A DNA stretch of 64,000 bases. It comes from Dendrolimus kikuchii. Its lineage: Eukaryota > Arthropoda > Insecta > Lepidoptera > Lasiocampidae. The stretch covers positions 17,092,387-17,156,386 of the forward strand of contig CM034392.1 in the NCBI GenBank assembly GCA_019925095.2. The letters run 5' to 3'. The notes beneath the pieces are model-generated. The model did no database searches. It had not been told where the DNA came from and saw only the letters and a program-made list of their open reading frames with translations. Below are positions 21,545 to 33,532 of the stretch, piece by piece; positions within the stretch are counted from its first letter, which is position 1, and every line of letters starts with the position of its first letter. The translations under genes and the position numbers were made by a program.

Positions 21545-24186
21545 ATTATAGTATTTGCAACGTAGTGTGATGCGCAAACAGGCAGACATACTAAACTTAT
21601 AATAGAGTCAGTTTCTGCTTCTGCTGTTCCGAATTAGCCTTTTGATTTGATCGAATAGGGTAATTAACCGTCAATTCAACCGAGACACTTTTTATCTTGA
21701 TAAAAAAACTGCAGTCTCCTAGATTTTATGCGAGAATAGCAAGTTATGACGTCAATCTTCACGAGTGAAATACCGTATTAATTTTTGTTTAAATATTGTT
21801 TTATATTATTTTTATTAAAAAGAAGGAAAAATATTTTTTACTGGAAAGCGACATTACAAATCAGTTTCATAGAATTGTAGAATTCAGTTTACTAATATCA
21901 TACGACACATTCGCAAACAAAAAATAAGTTGGCAACTCAGTACAAATCGATACTGGTGCTTCTTCTAGCACAGCACTGATTTTAATCACCAACCTCGAAA
22001 TATATATATATATATAAAAGCAATATATAATTTTAAAAGTAACATAACATTATGGCCCGGTAGCGCCTGCTTTTTTATATGAAAATAATTTTAAAATTCC
22101 TTGTAACATGTCACCTCCTTAATTGTTGAAAAGGCCCCTGTATGTTGACTTTTCCACGGTTCCAAGCACGCTTCTCAGAAGTCTTCAGAATGGTCTATAA
22201 ATAGTCTTTATGGCATCTAATTGACTTGCCAAGTAATCGAAAGACTGGTGCCTACCTCGGTTGTCATACTAGCATAACGCTCTAGCGAGGAAAATTCCCA
22301 GTTTTTTGGCATTGTACGAAAAGGTAGCTAAAATTACATAATTATAATAATATTATTAAATTATTATACTATAATAGCGACATCAATATATTTTAAAGGT
22401 TTTCACTAAAACGTAAATTTTTATGTATATCTATGACAAAAACCTCTGCTAAAATTGGCAAAAATCTAAAATAGATTCTGTTTGTGAAGTGATTTTTGCC
22501 GTACCTGCAATAAACATTATTTTCTCTTTTCATACACTAACGTTATACACTCAGTAACAAAGACCCCGTCATTCCTGCATACTGCATTTAGAAAAATCTT
22601 TACACGTAGGCAAATTATTTACGAACAATCTTCAACAAAAAGAATTCAATTTTTATTAATTGTGAAGTGAAAGTAAGTTACCTTTCAATATTATGTTAGA
22701 ATACCGCTTTATCTAATTAAATATCATTGGTTATTTTATTAAATTATTATTATTTTAATAAAATGTCTATTTTTATAATATACACATCCACATATTTTAT
22801 TAATTACGAGTACGGTCATTAAACATAAAAAGAAGACGCACGCTTATACGTACCTAAAACCACAAAGTTATCAAGATTTTAAGTTCATTGGTCAGTAATT
22901 TTCCTACCATGTATATTCCTGAGCCAAAACGTCATACACAACTTATTTGCGATTCAAAGTTGTGGTTAAGACCGTGGTAGAAAATTATTCCACGATTACT
23001 ATTATTTTAAAGGTGGCCGATCTTCTATCGGAAATCAGCATGTCTTTTGTATTTCAGCAATAAACGTTTTTGAAATTTCACTCGTAAAATTTCTACTATT
23101 CTACGCGTAACTTTTAATATGTAGACATATTGAAAGTCACTTGTAGAATATTTGCGAAACTTGTATGTAAAACGTAAAAGTTAATTGTTATGAAATGCAT
23201 TACTATCTTTACTTTAGGAGCAAATTTGTAATGCTGTGGCTTCATCTGCCTTACTGTTAAAGATTTAGGTTGTGGCCGAATGCGCTTTATTTAAAGCGTT
23301 AAAAAATAATACCGTTAATGCATAGCCACATTAGGTAAATACATTATCGGTCAATATTTAACGTCATTAACAACGTCGCATCTCAAATAACGCCTTAAAC
23401 CCATAGCCATATCTGCTTGAAACGGATTAAATCTTTAACATTATCCCAGATGAAGCCCCATTTTTACAGTTTTCTAACGAAATGTTAACCATGGATGATA
23501 TAGGCATGGAAAAAGATATTATACTTCTTCCATGATATAGGTACATATATTAAATGTAGGAATTACAAAGCTAATATCATATCTCCGTGCCAGTGATCAT
23601 TATTTATTTCTCAACTGCCTCAGCAATAAAACAAGTCAATTTCGATTGGAATAAAAAATAAAACCACCCTCAGTATTAGTTAATGATTAGGCTGCTTTCT
23701 GATTAACGAAGCACCAGCGGTACAGAATTGGTACCCTTGGTATGCGCGGTTCCAAAAGCTTACTGAGTGCCTTTGTTTTTATTATTATTAACTTTGTGTC
23801 CATGCTGGAGTGGCATACATCAATCGTACTACGAAACGATCATAAAAATATAGGTACTTAGTAAGCTTTAGGTACCGTGCGTACCGAGCATATCGATTCC
23901 GTACTACTCACTGCAGATCTGATGAATCAGAAAATGGTCTCATTATTAAATGGTTACAATGTATGTATTTTTAATAATATTTAGTTTGTGCGCCACCTAC
24001 ATTGCTAAAATAAGCAAAATATGTGATTCAGTTTAGTCGCCTGGAAGTAATAGTTAAAGCAAGATCTTTTTTACAATTTTCACGACTAGTAGACATAATA
24101 AAAATACGATTTAATGATTTCAAGCGTTGTATTTTATTTGATTTATACTATTAATACTCTAACTATTTGTTTTTAACCAAATTCAA
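21545..24186. other. AT-rich interval; one MITE-like repeat, otherwise nothing recognised
   Basis: Apart from the repeat at 22854-22970 and a short (TA)n near 22000, I see no exon or repeat I can name. It is long AT-rich sequence with chance frames only. Confidence 0.35.
22854..22970. repeat. Short MITE-like repeat, partner of 27189-27307
   Basis: Terminal words AAAACCACAAAGTTATC (left) and GATTCAAAGTTGTGGTT (right) are imperfect reverse complements. The copy at 27189-27307 shares both ends and the interior (GTAA.TTTCC, GTATATTCC, GTGGTT.AGACC). Both are about 118 bp. Confidence 0.65.
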
Positions 24187-24790
24187 AAAAGGAGGAGGTT
24201 TTCAATTTGTAATGTAATTTTTTTTATGTATATTCAGCCACTACTTTGTTGTTTCTGAACCGATTTTGATGATTCTTTTTGGGTTCGATTCAACAAAGCT
24301 TCTAAACGGTCTCATATACATTATTTATTTCTAGGAGGTTTTGGGTTCTGAATATATAGCAGAAAAACCCTTGAAGTCAGGCTGAAATTTGAAATTTTCA
24401 CGGTTTTTCAGCCAATTTTTGTCATTCTTTTTGAGTTCGATTCATTATAGTTTCAGAATGATTCCATATAAATTTCATTAGCATTAGATCTTGAGTTCCG
24501 AAGATATAGCAATAAATCCATACAATCAAGTAGAAAACGTTGTAGTGAATGACATCTGTAACTTTTTTATTCCTGAACCAATTTTGATGATTTTCGTTAA
24601 AATCGGGTGAAAATATGTAGTTTTTGAGGTATGTCAATCATAACTTTTTATTTCTAAACCAATATTGATCATTCCTTTTGCGTTGGATTTAGTATAGCTT
24701 CAAAATAGCACCGTATAAATTTAATTGCTATTAGAGATTCTGGGTTACGAAGATATACTAGAACATTACTTAAAATCAAATAGAAAACGT
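24187..24790. repeat. Dispersed repeat starting AAAAAAGGAGGAGG
   Basis: The stretch contains the opening AAAAAAGGAGGAGGTTTTCAA and three tandem-like segments, each with CTGAACC or CTAAACC followed by (G)ATTTTGATGATT or a variant and TTCGATTC (near 24255, 24400 and 24575, with a weaker one near 24650). It is a known style of lepidopteran interspersed repeat with no coding content. Confidence 0.55.
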
Positions 24791-24868
24791 ATAGAAAAAT
24801 ATTGTTAAGTTTATGACAATCCTAAAATGAGTGGGTACCTAATTATGATCAATAACGTGTTCTACTAA

Positions 24869-25309
24869 GACTTGACTAGGGCTAGAATAGCGTACAATGG
24901 AAACTCCGAGATCTCATACGCTCGCCTGAGCAGGGTGGTGTTACTAGGTCGCGAAGATCACAAAGCCGCTGACAGGTCACCAGAAGCCACAGGTGGCCAC
25001 CCAAAGCTAGAGGTGGCCAACGAACGCCAGCGAATGGCCAACTAAGCTGCAGACGAAGCCAACGCACAGCCCGCGAAGGCCATCGGATGCCGCGGACTGG
25101 TCAATGAGAGCCGTTGAGAGACCACCGTTAGGAAGGCTTCAATGGCTCCAAACTCCGCCACCGACGGGTAGTTGTCCGTCGAGTAAAAGTCGGGGCAAAA
25201 AGGCTTTCCTCGAGACCCCAACCTCCTCGGCGCCTCAAATGGCGAAGAGGAAGAAGACCAACACACAATGGAAATCGATAACGATAATCAACACGACCGC
25301 GTAAATTGA
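24869..25309 (+). pseudogene. Decayed GC-rich reading frame with 21-bp periodicity, unidentified
   Basis: One plus-strand frame runs 147 codons from just after an upstream TAA to TGA at 25307-25309 and is broken only by four in-frame stops (25043 TAA, 25115 TGA, 25169 TAG, 25184 TAA). Each could come from a glutamine or arginine codon by one C-to-T change. Between about 24972 and 25140 the DNA shows an imperfect 21-bp (7-codon) period around GGCCAAC, giving a charged, Ala-rich segment (LEVANERQRMAN, DEANAQPAKAIG) like a coiled coil. The C-terminal part has a basic stretch and an acidic run (GEEEEDQHTMEIDNDN). This would suit a gag-like or LINE ORF1 protein, but I do not recognise it. Confidence 0.45.
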
Positions 25310-25469
25310 GTTATGAGATCTGTCCTATTTAGAACAAACACGTCGACGATTGGAGTTGAGATTCAAACGAAAATGTTGACTGGTGACACTAGACGATGGG
25401 TGTAATCATTTAATTGAACAATTTTCATCAGGCATTTACACAAATTGGACTTTTAAAATAACAGACAAA

Positions 25470-25600
25470 GATGAGTTGAGACGCGGCCGAAAGTTGCGTC
25501 GAGCAGTTGGTTTTCTGTAAACCAAAATACCCGAGCTGCGCCGCGGCAGCGGCCGGCGAGTGCCAGAACGAGCTGATATACATTTATTAACTGACAAGCA
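25470..25600 (+). repeat. GC-rich dispersed-repeat fragment
   Basis: A short GC-rich island (GAGACGCGGCCGAAAG, CCGAGCTGCGCCGCGGCAGC) stands out from AT-rich flanks. I believe similar sequence recurs in lepidopteran genomes. It may be the continuation of the decayed element ending at 25309. There is no open frame of useful length. Confidence 0.3.
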
Positions 25601-25738
25601 TGTCCTAGCTATACTTCATTAATTTAAATTTGACGACACTTGTTAGAGGTTCTTAAGTGCATATACATAATTTACCTACAAGATGCGCTCAACGACGTTT
25701 TCTAAATACGCTTCTGTTTCCATCAGCTATTGTTTTCG

Positions 25739-25966
25739 CGACTTCACGAGTAACTAAAAAGTAAAAAATAATTTTTTTCTACAAGATTTTGAAATCGGTG
25801 CCAAGCAAAACATAAAAATTACCATATATTGTTTTCATTGTCTTGAATTGTTCATTCCATTGTTCAAAATATTGCAAAATATATTAATTTCATGTTTTTT
25901 TAGCACTGACTTTAATATATTAGATAGAAAATTTTATTATTTGCTTTTTTGTTACTCGTGAAGTCG
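25739..25966. repeat. Short element bounded by perfect 16-bp inverted repeats
   Basis: CGACTTCACGAGTAAC at 25739-25754 is the exact reverse complement of GTTACTCGTGAAGTCG at 25951-25966. The interior is AT-rich and non-coding. It is probably a MITE or the boundary of one. Confidence 0.65.
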
Positions 25967-25969
25967 GTT

Positions 25970-27185
25970 TCTCTTTTGTTAGATTTTTTTAATATTGTTT
26001 ATTTTGGCGAAAAATAAATTATTATCTATTTCATAGTCATGTCACTAATGATTTTTATAGGTTTTTTAAAATATTTTTAGGTCGGGAAGCAATATTTCCC
26101 GTAGGATGTTGAACTGAAAATCACATACTTAAGTGAACTTTCACGTGGCGTTGCCCTCGTTCAGGTATTGTTTATATGTGAAAATAGAAATATAATATGG
26201 CTGATGCGTAGTTTAAAAAATATATAGAAAGTCGTTAATAGTACGCCTACATATATCTATGTCCATTCTACAAGAAACAACGGGGTTATTATTACACCTT
26301 GCATAGTTATACCATTGATAGCAAATAGGAGACTATTTCCATCAAGGGCCTTTTAACTGTCCGTGAAGAAAGAAGGTTGTGCCAGTGACGTCAAAGGCCT
26401 AATGTTATCTATATCGCTGCGTAGGTGGTTTCGCGAGATGGCGCGAAAAATTGGCAAATTGAAACGTAAATTAAGGTAAATTGGTTATTTGTTTTATTTA
26501 GACACTATTAGCATTGAATTCGCCGACTTTAATGTTATATGTTGTTGTGGAGATTAGGCTTATTTAGGTTACGTTTTCTGGGATAAAATTAGCATTTGCA
26601 CGTTTTTGCCTATAAACAGCCTTTATATACAAATTTTAGGAAAGTGTTAAATGTAATAGACATCAATGACTAGAAGGGGTAAACTATAGAAAACTTACTC
26701 GTTTTACGAACAAATATGGTATAGTTACATACATCGCAGAGATGCGCATTATCGGAGTGTATGGCATTGCAATTAGTTTGGCTATGATTGGCCATTATTT
26801 ATACATTTCTCATGTATGTCTCCCTTTTCTTTCTTCCAGATCTTTCAGACTGTCTCAAAATTTGTCTCGAATAAGTTACAAGTCGACTCAACGGATAGCA
26901 ATGTAAATTTAAGGGATTGAAACAAAACAGTTGTATTACATTTTCGTGTTTCATTTCTCTAACTGTCTGTTTAAGAAAGTATTAATACGATGTCTAAGTC
27001 CCAAGGTACAAAAGAATAAATGGACTGAAGGTCTTTGTTCAGACCAAAAAAATGTTTATTCAAGTTTATTCGTTTATAAAATATACAGCAAGGACATTCA
27101 CGTTTCGATAACCGGACTTCGGATTAGTTCTATATACTGCACTAATTACGGCCAGTAAATGTAAAAAGAAATAAGAACATTTTAT
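25970..27185. other. AT-rich interval, nothing recognised
   Basis: I see no conserved exon or named repeat. The stretch 26370-26470 is slightly GC-richer (GATGGCGCGAAAAATTGGC), but neither strand gives a convincing frame with splice sites. Confidence 0.3.
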
Positions 27186-27188
27186 AAG

Positions 27189-27307
27189 GAAAACCGCAAA
27201 GTTATCGAAATGTTAATAAGTTCACCAGTCGGTAACTTTCCAAATCGGTATATTCCAGTGCCAACGACGTCATTGAAACGTCTTTATAATTCAAAATTGT
27301 GGTTTAG
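27189..27307. repeat. Short MITE-like repeat, partner of 22854-22970
   Basis: It starts AAAACCGCAAAGTTATCG and ends TTCAAAATTGTGGTT, parallel to the copy at 22854-22970 and followed by the same AGACC word. Confidence 0.6.
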
Positions 27308-27408
27308 ACCTTGTTATTTCGAACTTGATTTCAATTTAAATTTGCGCTTAAGAGCTTAGTGCCGATACCGTAGCCCAATGATGAAAAAATTGATGTACGT
27401 CACCCTAT

Positions 27409-27719
27409 TTTTATTGCAGGAGTTTAGCAGACAGGTGGTAGACGGCCCACTTAATGGAAAACGGTTACCATCGTCTATAGACATTTGCAACATTAAGGGT
27501 GCTACAAATGCGCTGCTGCTGTTCTCTTAAGGTAGACTGGAACCGGGCCACTAATGCCGGAACACAACTCAAGTTTGTTATTGCGGCACACTCTAGACCA
27601 GGTGTGGTAGCCATCCAGTCAGGCAAATACCCTACCACCTGGCTATGGGTTGTTTTGTCGCCTCTTACAACAGGCCGCCGGCCGCAGGAAATTGTAGTCT
27701 TTCTCCGTCCCAGCACAGA
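27409..27719 (-). mobile_element. SINE-like retroposon, near-full copy
   Basis: This is the reverse complement of the family at 21152-21470, from a short T run and TTATTGCAGGAGTTTAGCAG to TTTCTCCGTCCCAGCACAG. It is nearly full length, with scattered substitutions and a very short remaining A tail. Confidence 0.85.
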
Positions 27720-27904
27720 AATATACGGATACACCTATGAAAATCTTTTCACGATTAGTGGAATCTACATACTTGTTGTTAAGCCTGATTTACGTTTACA
27801 TTAGTTAAGCAATGAACTTGCGACATTGACGAATCAAATTAAATTCCGAATTACATTATTTAAAGCATATTGTCAATCTTTTTATGCCAGTAGCCTTTGG
27901 ATAA

Positions 27905-28156
27905 ACTATACCCTGAGAGCAGTTAGCGCCACCGTGTTGAATATAATAACATTTTTAGAATGCTGCTGGGGCTGGCTCGATTCTGTAGTGCATCCACGAT
28001 TTTCGCGGAGGCGCGTACTGATGACTTGTACGCTATCAGCCGTAAGAAAGCCGCGTCTTACTGATCAGAGCCGGGCTAGGCCCAGCAGTATCCTGAGGGT
28101 GTTCGCAAAGAGAATGGTCTCCCCTTTCCTTCGATGCTCGGTGAGGCTACATATCT
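27905..28156 (+). mobile_element. R1-like LINE reverse-transcriptase end, decayed
   Basis: A plus-strand frame reads ARFCSASTIFAEARTDDLYA and ISRKKAASY before a stop. After a frame change the sequence continues as SSILRVFAKRMVSPFLR. This pattern resembles the very C-terminus of R1-clade-like reverse transcriptases in Lepidoptera. GC content exceeds the flanks. Only the last part is present and it is frameshifted; the clade is a tentative call. Confidence 0.5.
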
Positions 28157-28299
28157 AGTGTCGAGGAAACGATGTGACTATTCTTTGTGCTATTGTGTTA
28201 TTTGTTCTGCTGTGTCCGTCATACTAAGATAAAGGTAAGATTTGTCTCTAACAAATGGATGTCATATCTGATACATAAAATAAATAACTTGTTGATTAA

Positions 28300-28436
28300 T
28301 GGCCGGTTCCTATATTTTATTATTCAGTCACTTGAATGCCTTCAGTTGAATTTTGACATCACTTGTATGGAGCTTATGTCAAATTTTAACTGATAGTAAG
28401 GCAAATAAAAGATCGGTAAAATATAGGAACCGGCCA
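28300..28436. mobile_element. 137-bp MITE with TAA target duplication
   Basis: Perfect terminal inverted repeats TGGCCGGTTCCTATATTTTA bound the element, flanked by TAA at 28297-28299 and 28437-28439. Size, inverted repeats and TAA duplication fit a PIF/Harbinger-type MITE. A diverged relative lies at 12164-12286. Confidence 0.9.
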
Positions 28437-28439
28437 TAA

Positions 28440-29359
28440 ATAGATGTCTGTCCAAAATTAAACGATGATAATAAGGACTTATTTTCAAGTTAATTAACAA
28501 CTTAACTAAACATAATATTATAAATCATTATCTCATATCATAATAAATCGGGTTTTTGGACAACCATGTACTAAAGAAGCTTTGATTTTTCGAATAAAAT
28601 GTTTGTTCGACGAAGAAATATTTTAATTAAAAACCACAACACTCATCTCTTTTATTCATCATATTGCGGGAATATGTCGCAACATTTTCCGGGACTGGAA
28701 AGTAAGATGGAAACTTTGGTAACATAAAAATAAAATGTTTATTCATACCATAAAAATACCGTCCCAGACCTTTCTGGAAACCTTTTTAACTTCAAGTGTT
28801 GTCTTACAATTTTGATTTTTACCCAAGGTTCACGAAATGTTGGCTTTACGCAGTGGGGGTATCATGCGCGTCCTTAATTTAACAATCTAAGTGGATCCTG
28901 GGCTTCGAAGCAGACTCGAAGCGTCTTAACCGAGAATAACCACTATAAATAACTGAGTTTTGCAATACGTCCTACGTGGAAAAAGTCATGAATGCAAATA
29001 CTAATTATTTTTATAAACATATATTTTTGGTCTCTAATAATTATAATAAATACAATACAAAGTGTTATATAATCTGTGCATCGACTTAGTTGAAGGCTTA
29101 TTGGTTGTGGGAACAAACATCCTTCGCTAATTGTGTTTCCTTGAAACTAAAAGTGGATAAGTAACTTGTTAAATAGTCAATTGTACGTAAATTTATGTTA
29201 ATTTATTAACCTGCAATAAATATAAACGTCAAAGATGGCGTTTTTACAACATAAAATATTAACAATAGAATAAAAGTTGGTAACAATTAGCGTGCATATA
29301 CAGGTTAATAAATATGGTCATGAATGATTAGAAAGAAAAGCTGGTTTTATAAATAGGCC
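28440..29359. other. AT-rich interval, nothing recognised
   Basis: I see no exon or named repeat. It directly precedes the GC-rich candidate first exon at 29360-29934. Confidence 0.3.
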
Positions 29360-29934
29360 TTCCGATAGCGAAAGTGAGTTATGCAGGTGGCCGAGTTGTC
29401 CAACGACGATTTCTAGGGCGCCATCGCGCCATTCGGATTGCTTTTGCCGGCGGTGGGAGAGCGGCAGCGATGGCCGTTGCCCACCTCTTGGTGCGGTCGC
29501 GGTCTGTCGGCGGTGCGGTCTGTGGCCTACTAGCTCCAGTCTCTCTGCGTCGCTGCTGCATCAGTACGTGTCGACTCATTTATGATTATGTACAATCGTG
29601 ACTTCATATGCGCTTGAGCAACACTGTTCACTTTATTACCTTTAAACGTGTCAGTGATTTCTTACGAATCAACGAGTTTCGCGGGTTCGTCACGCCGCCG
29701 TGAGAAGTGACGAGTAAAGAGGCTGTGTTTGCACAAAACAAGCGAAAGCGGTCAAGCGTGTGCTACCTCCGACGAAGGAATTTGGCTGTGTAGGTGTTTT
29801 TTCCCTTGTGTCGCAATGAAAATAAAGTGGTAAAGTGACGAAATCGGATTTGTGAGGAACTCACCAAGCGTGCTCATTTGGCTGTAAAAAACGGGCACAC
29901 TGCTTATGTAAGCTTGAATCAACACATAGAACAA
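29360..29934 (+). promoter_or_regulatory. GC-rich island: candidate promoter and non-coding first exon
   Basis: The stretch 29375-29580 is unusually rich in CG dinucleotides for this window (GCCGGCGGTGGGAGAGCGGC, GGTGCGGTCGCGGTCTGTCG). It grades into moderately GC-rich sequence that ends at a good splice donor, AA/GTGAGT (29935). An earlier donor-like site GTAAGC lies at 29909. The few ATGs inside open only short frames, which suits a 5' UTR exon of a gene with a long first intron to the right. I found no second exon for it in the window. A fragment of a GC-rich transposon is the main alternative. Confidence 0.35.
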
Positions 29935-30925
29935 GTGAGTAACATTATTACGTATGTCTATTTACGTATAAATGTACATCGTGGGATGCCTATGCTACAT
30001 AAACATTTAATGAATATACATATTAGACACAATCAAATATTACTTTGGTTACATATAAGGTATCTTATGTTATGCCTGCCTTTGCTTGTATTTATTTTTT
30101 ACTTTCTAAATGAATTATAAACGCAACCGTAACGCTGAAACATGTATATGTTTATTTCTTTTGGGTTTTTGAGTAACAACATAAGATATCCATCTCATAT
30201 TTTTTTAAGTTACTGAGGTTAACAATTTCATATCCTATTTAGCCTCCGTTAAGAATGTTTTCTGAGTCAAAAGGAAGCCAGAGGAAGGACATATCCTTCC
30301 CCAGGATGCAATCTAGCTCATTGTTATTTTTCATTAACATCCCGTAAGCCGTTTAGTCGGTAAAGACAACGAATAAACAAAGTTACTTTCGTATTTATAT
30401 TAGTATATATGTAGATAAAAACATTCGCGCAACTAGCGAAGTCTATGTCCTGCAGTGCATTGCGAATGACTAAGTATTTGTAAAACAGATTATTTAGATT
30501 TTAGTCTAAAGATAATAAATAGTATCTTCTCTTTGGTATAAAAAAAGCTGAAACACGAATTACAATTAGTTACAAACTACCATGGAAAAAAAAACTAAAA
30601 ATAAAGTCAGGGCTTACCAAAGTCCCCTAGCAAACTGGTTTTAATTTCTATTATGAAGTTAATCCATTACGCATGCGAACCGCAAAAAACCGCAACAGCG
30701 GTAATTAAGACATAATCTCTATCATTTATAATTACCATAAAATTGTCTGTTAGAACCTTAAATTTATCTTAATCAGACTTACAATCTAATATCTTAGCAT
30801 ACATACACAGTATGAATTTTAATGATGAGATGGAGAGACTACTACTATCCAGACCTATAAAAAAGTGAATTTGTTTTTTTTATTTCATGGCTTCGAATAT
30901 TTACTATCATGAAATCTGGTAAGTT
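29935..30925. other. AT-rich interval, possibly intronic
   Basis: No exon or repeat is recognised. The frame 29878-30120 runs over the candidate donor and looks like chance. Confidence 0.3.
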
Positions 30926-31190
30926 TGCCAATTGGGAGACGGCACAGCTCATGGGAATTGGTTACCGTCGCCTATAGGCAGGCGTTTGCAACACAAATGG
31001 CGTGGCCATTTGTGTTGCAAACGTTTTTAGGACGGAATAAAGGGGATGGGATAGTGGGATGAAATAGGGAAGGTTGAATAGGGAGAGGGGGAAGTGGACC
31101 ATCAACATTCACTCATCGCACGAAACACGATTAGCTCAAGGCTAATCGTTTTACGCCGATATTCTGTGAGCGCGTGGTATTGCATCGATC
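30926..31190 (-). repeat. SINE-like 3' fragment followed by GGGATGGGATAG-type repeat
   Basis: The first 100 bp (AGACGGCACAGCTCATGGGA, GGTTACCGTCGCCTATAGGC, TTTGCAACAC) match only the 3' half of the SINE-like family in reverse orientation. They are followed by AGGGGATGGGATAGTGGGAT and TTCACTCATCGCACGAAACAC, a purine-rich motif that I associate with a lepidopteran dispersed repeat. The junction holds a perfect hairpin (30983-31023). Confidence 0.5.
30983..31023. repeat. Perfect 19-bp hairpin with 3-base loop
   Basis: CGTTTGCAACACAAATGGC (30983-31001) and GCCATTTGTGTTGCAAACG (31005-31023) are exact reverse complements around GTG. The arm is the TTTGCAACAC word of the SINE-like family, so the hairpin arose by a small inverted duplication of that tail. 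Confidence 0.95.
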
Positions 31191-33171
31191 GAGCCGCCCC
31201 TTTGAGCTGTAATAAAAACGGTGATTCCAGTGTAGCTCGAGCACGTCACAAACAACAGCTACGAAGTTTTTAGATATATAGCAGTTTGAAGAAACCTTGG
31301 ATAAATGGCTAAAAAACTCATAATTTCGTCCTCTCCATCCATCTTTCTGTACCTATATTACTTATTGACTGCACTATACATTACAATTTCATAGATGAAA
31401 GTAGTAAACTTAAAAACAACCAAGAAATTTAATTTCAGCGCAGATATAAATTCTTGTAAGTTCTTCTCTCACTGCAGAGGATTGGGATCTTGTTGACGAT
31501 GAATATCTCCACCAAGATCTGATCTGGCCACAGTGCGAAAATACATGTATTGACATATCTAGTTATTCAGGAGCCATAGTCATTCCACCTCTTTGAAGAT
31601 CCACGATTTTTAGAGATCTATCTTTCATGCTCTAGGTAGGTCTATTGCCTTTAACTTTCCTAGTGGCATAACAACACTATCTGGGTCATGCGACTTATGT
31701 GGCCAAAGTTTTTAGTGTTTAAGACAAGGAAAATGCAGAGTATTAAAATTGCTAGTCTAATGAATAAAAATTGATGCCCTTGCTAATCTCGCAAATTAAA
31801 TTCTAATTTGATGAGAAAATATATTATAACAAAACACAATAAAAATAATCACTTGTCTCATGTAAAGGCCACAGGAAGCTTAGCTAAATCAATCTTGTGT
31901 CACGATGTTCGTACACGCTAATCTCCAAAACTGCTTATTCGATTTTAGTGAAATTTTGTAAATAATAACAATTTATTGTAAAAAGTAAGATACAGTGACA
32001 TAAACATTTAAATATTAAATGTATATAAATTGACAATGTCTACCCTAACCCCCAAATGTGAAAGTATACAGAAACGACTTGATGTGCACCGCTTTCTCTA
32101 ACTTGACAGAGATAGGATAGTTTTTATTCCGATAAGTGACTTGAAGTTCAGACAGGACAACCTCTGTCAGGTCACCTCGTAGATTTATAAAATAAAACAC
32201 ATTGAAATCATATTAATTATGAAGATTGACTTTGAAACGTTTTGTTGTTAACTTCCTGATAATTAAATAGATGCTGGATATGGCAACGTGCATATTATTT
32301 ATTAACCTGTTTATTATCATTTATGCAGTCTTACAATCAAATACCATAAAATAGTACTTATTTTCAAACCAATATTTGACATGATAATATTTACAATTTA
32401 AACAAAATCGATCTAATTTATTTCGGACCAAGTTCATTGAGGGGTTCCATAGAGGCGGCAACAAGTGTCCATAGGTTTTATTATTATACCCGTATATAGA
32501 ACATACAAAATGCATCTAATATAATTTATAATTAATACATATCTCAAAGACTACATACAGGACGGACTGCTTTAACCAATTTTCTTTGAAAGCATTTTGT
32601 AAGCCTTTCTGAATTTTTCATTTTTGGAGGAAATTTATAATCAAATTCAAAATGATAGACCTCAAAAATCCTTTCACATAAAATTGATTAGAATAAGATA
32701 TATAGAGTATTATTGAGTATATTTTGATATATTTTTGAGACATTCTAGACTATAGTGTATTGTCATATAAACATATTTTAGGGTTCTGTAGCCAGATGAC
32801 ACACACTGTACGGAATTTTTCGTCATCATTACTCTAAAAGAAATTTAACGAGTTGCCTCCCTTTATTTGAATTGCATTTGTTTACAAATTTTAACAGCAC
32901 ACTAAAAAGATATTTCGTCGGCACCTTATCTTCATAAGAAAAACAAGAATTCTTCAGATTTATGAGAATCTTTCTATAAAATGAGTAATTAATGCCCAGA
33001 AATTTGCTGAATGCATACAACAATTTGAAAAGATTAGTATTGAAATGATTGTCAAAATGAGCTTATTAACCTGCAAAATAGCAATTTCAATTTCGTGTCA
33101 TTCATTCACAGGGAAAACAATATATGTATTTTTAAATTTTATTAAACTAAGACATTATAAACTTATATAAT
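31191..33171. other. AT-rich interval with a faint Helitron-type relic
   Basis: Around 31896-31960 the words CACGATGTTCGTACACGC, TAATCTCCAAAACTGCTTAT and TCGATTTTAGTGAAATTTTG look like an old Helitron-type repeat. The stretch 31440-31730 has more even base composition but no frame I recognise. Nothing else is evident. Confidence 0.3.
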
Positions 33172-33349
33172 ATTTTTTTTAATTGCACGAGTTCAGTAGA
33201 TAGGCAGACGGCTCACCTGATGTAAAGCGGTTACCATCGCCTATGGGCATTTGCAACACCAAAGGTGCTACAAATGCGCTGCTGCTCTCTAAAGGGAGAC
33301 TAGAATCTGGCCACTAATGCCGGAACACAACTCAAGGTTGTTATGGCGG
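33172..33349 (-). mobile_element. SINE-like retroposon, 5'-truncated
   Basis: This is a reverse-complement copy starting with a T run (the poly(A) tail) and reaching only to the word AACACAACTCAAGGTTGTTA, about the middle of the family consensus. The truncation at the 5' end fits target-primed reverse transcription. Confidence 0.8.
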
Positions 33350-33532
33350 TTAGGTTACAGATTTCGTACGTTACTGTTGTCGTCGTTATTTCTTCAAATC
33401 ATCATTAAGGAAAGCGTTTTCTTTTTTCTTTATTTCTTTACGTTGAGACAAAAGAAAGAAAATCAGCTCATATAGTCACATCAATTTTCTAAAGCTATAG
33501 AAATATTTTAGCATCCAGAATTATGCTTTGTT

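Noticed and set aside
29878..30120. Plus-strand frame of 80 codons after the GC-rich island
   Set aside because: It crosses a strong splice donor and turns into AT-rich, low-complexity residues, so a gene is unlikely.
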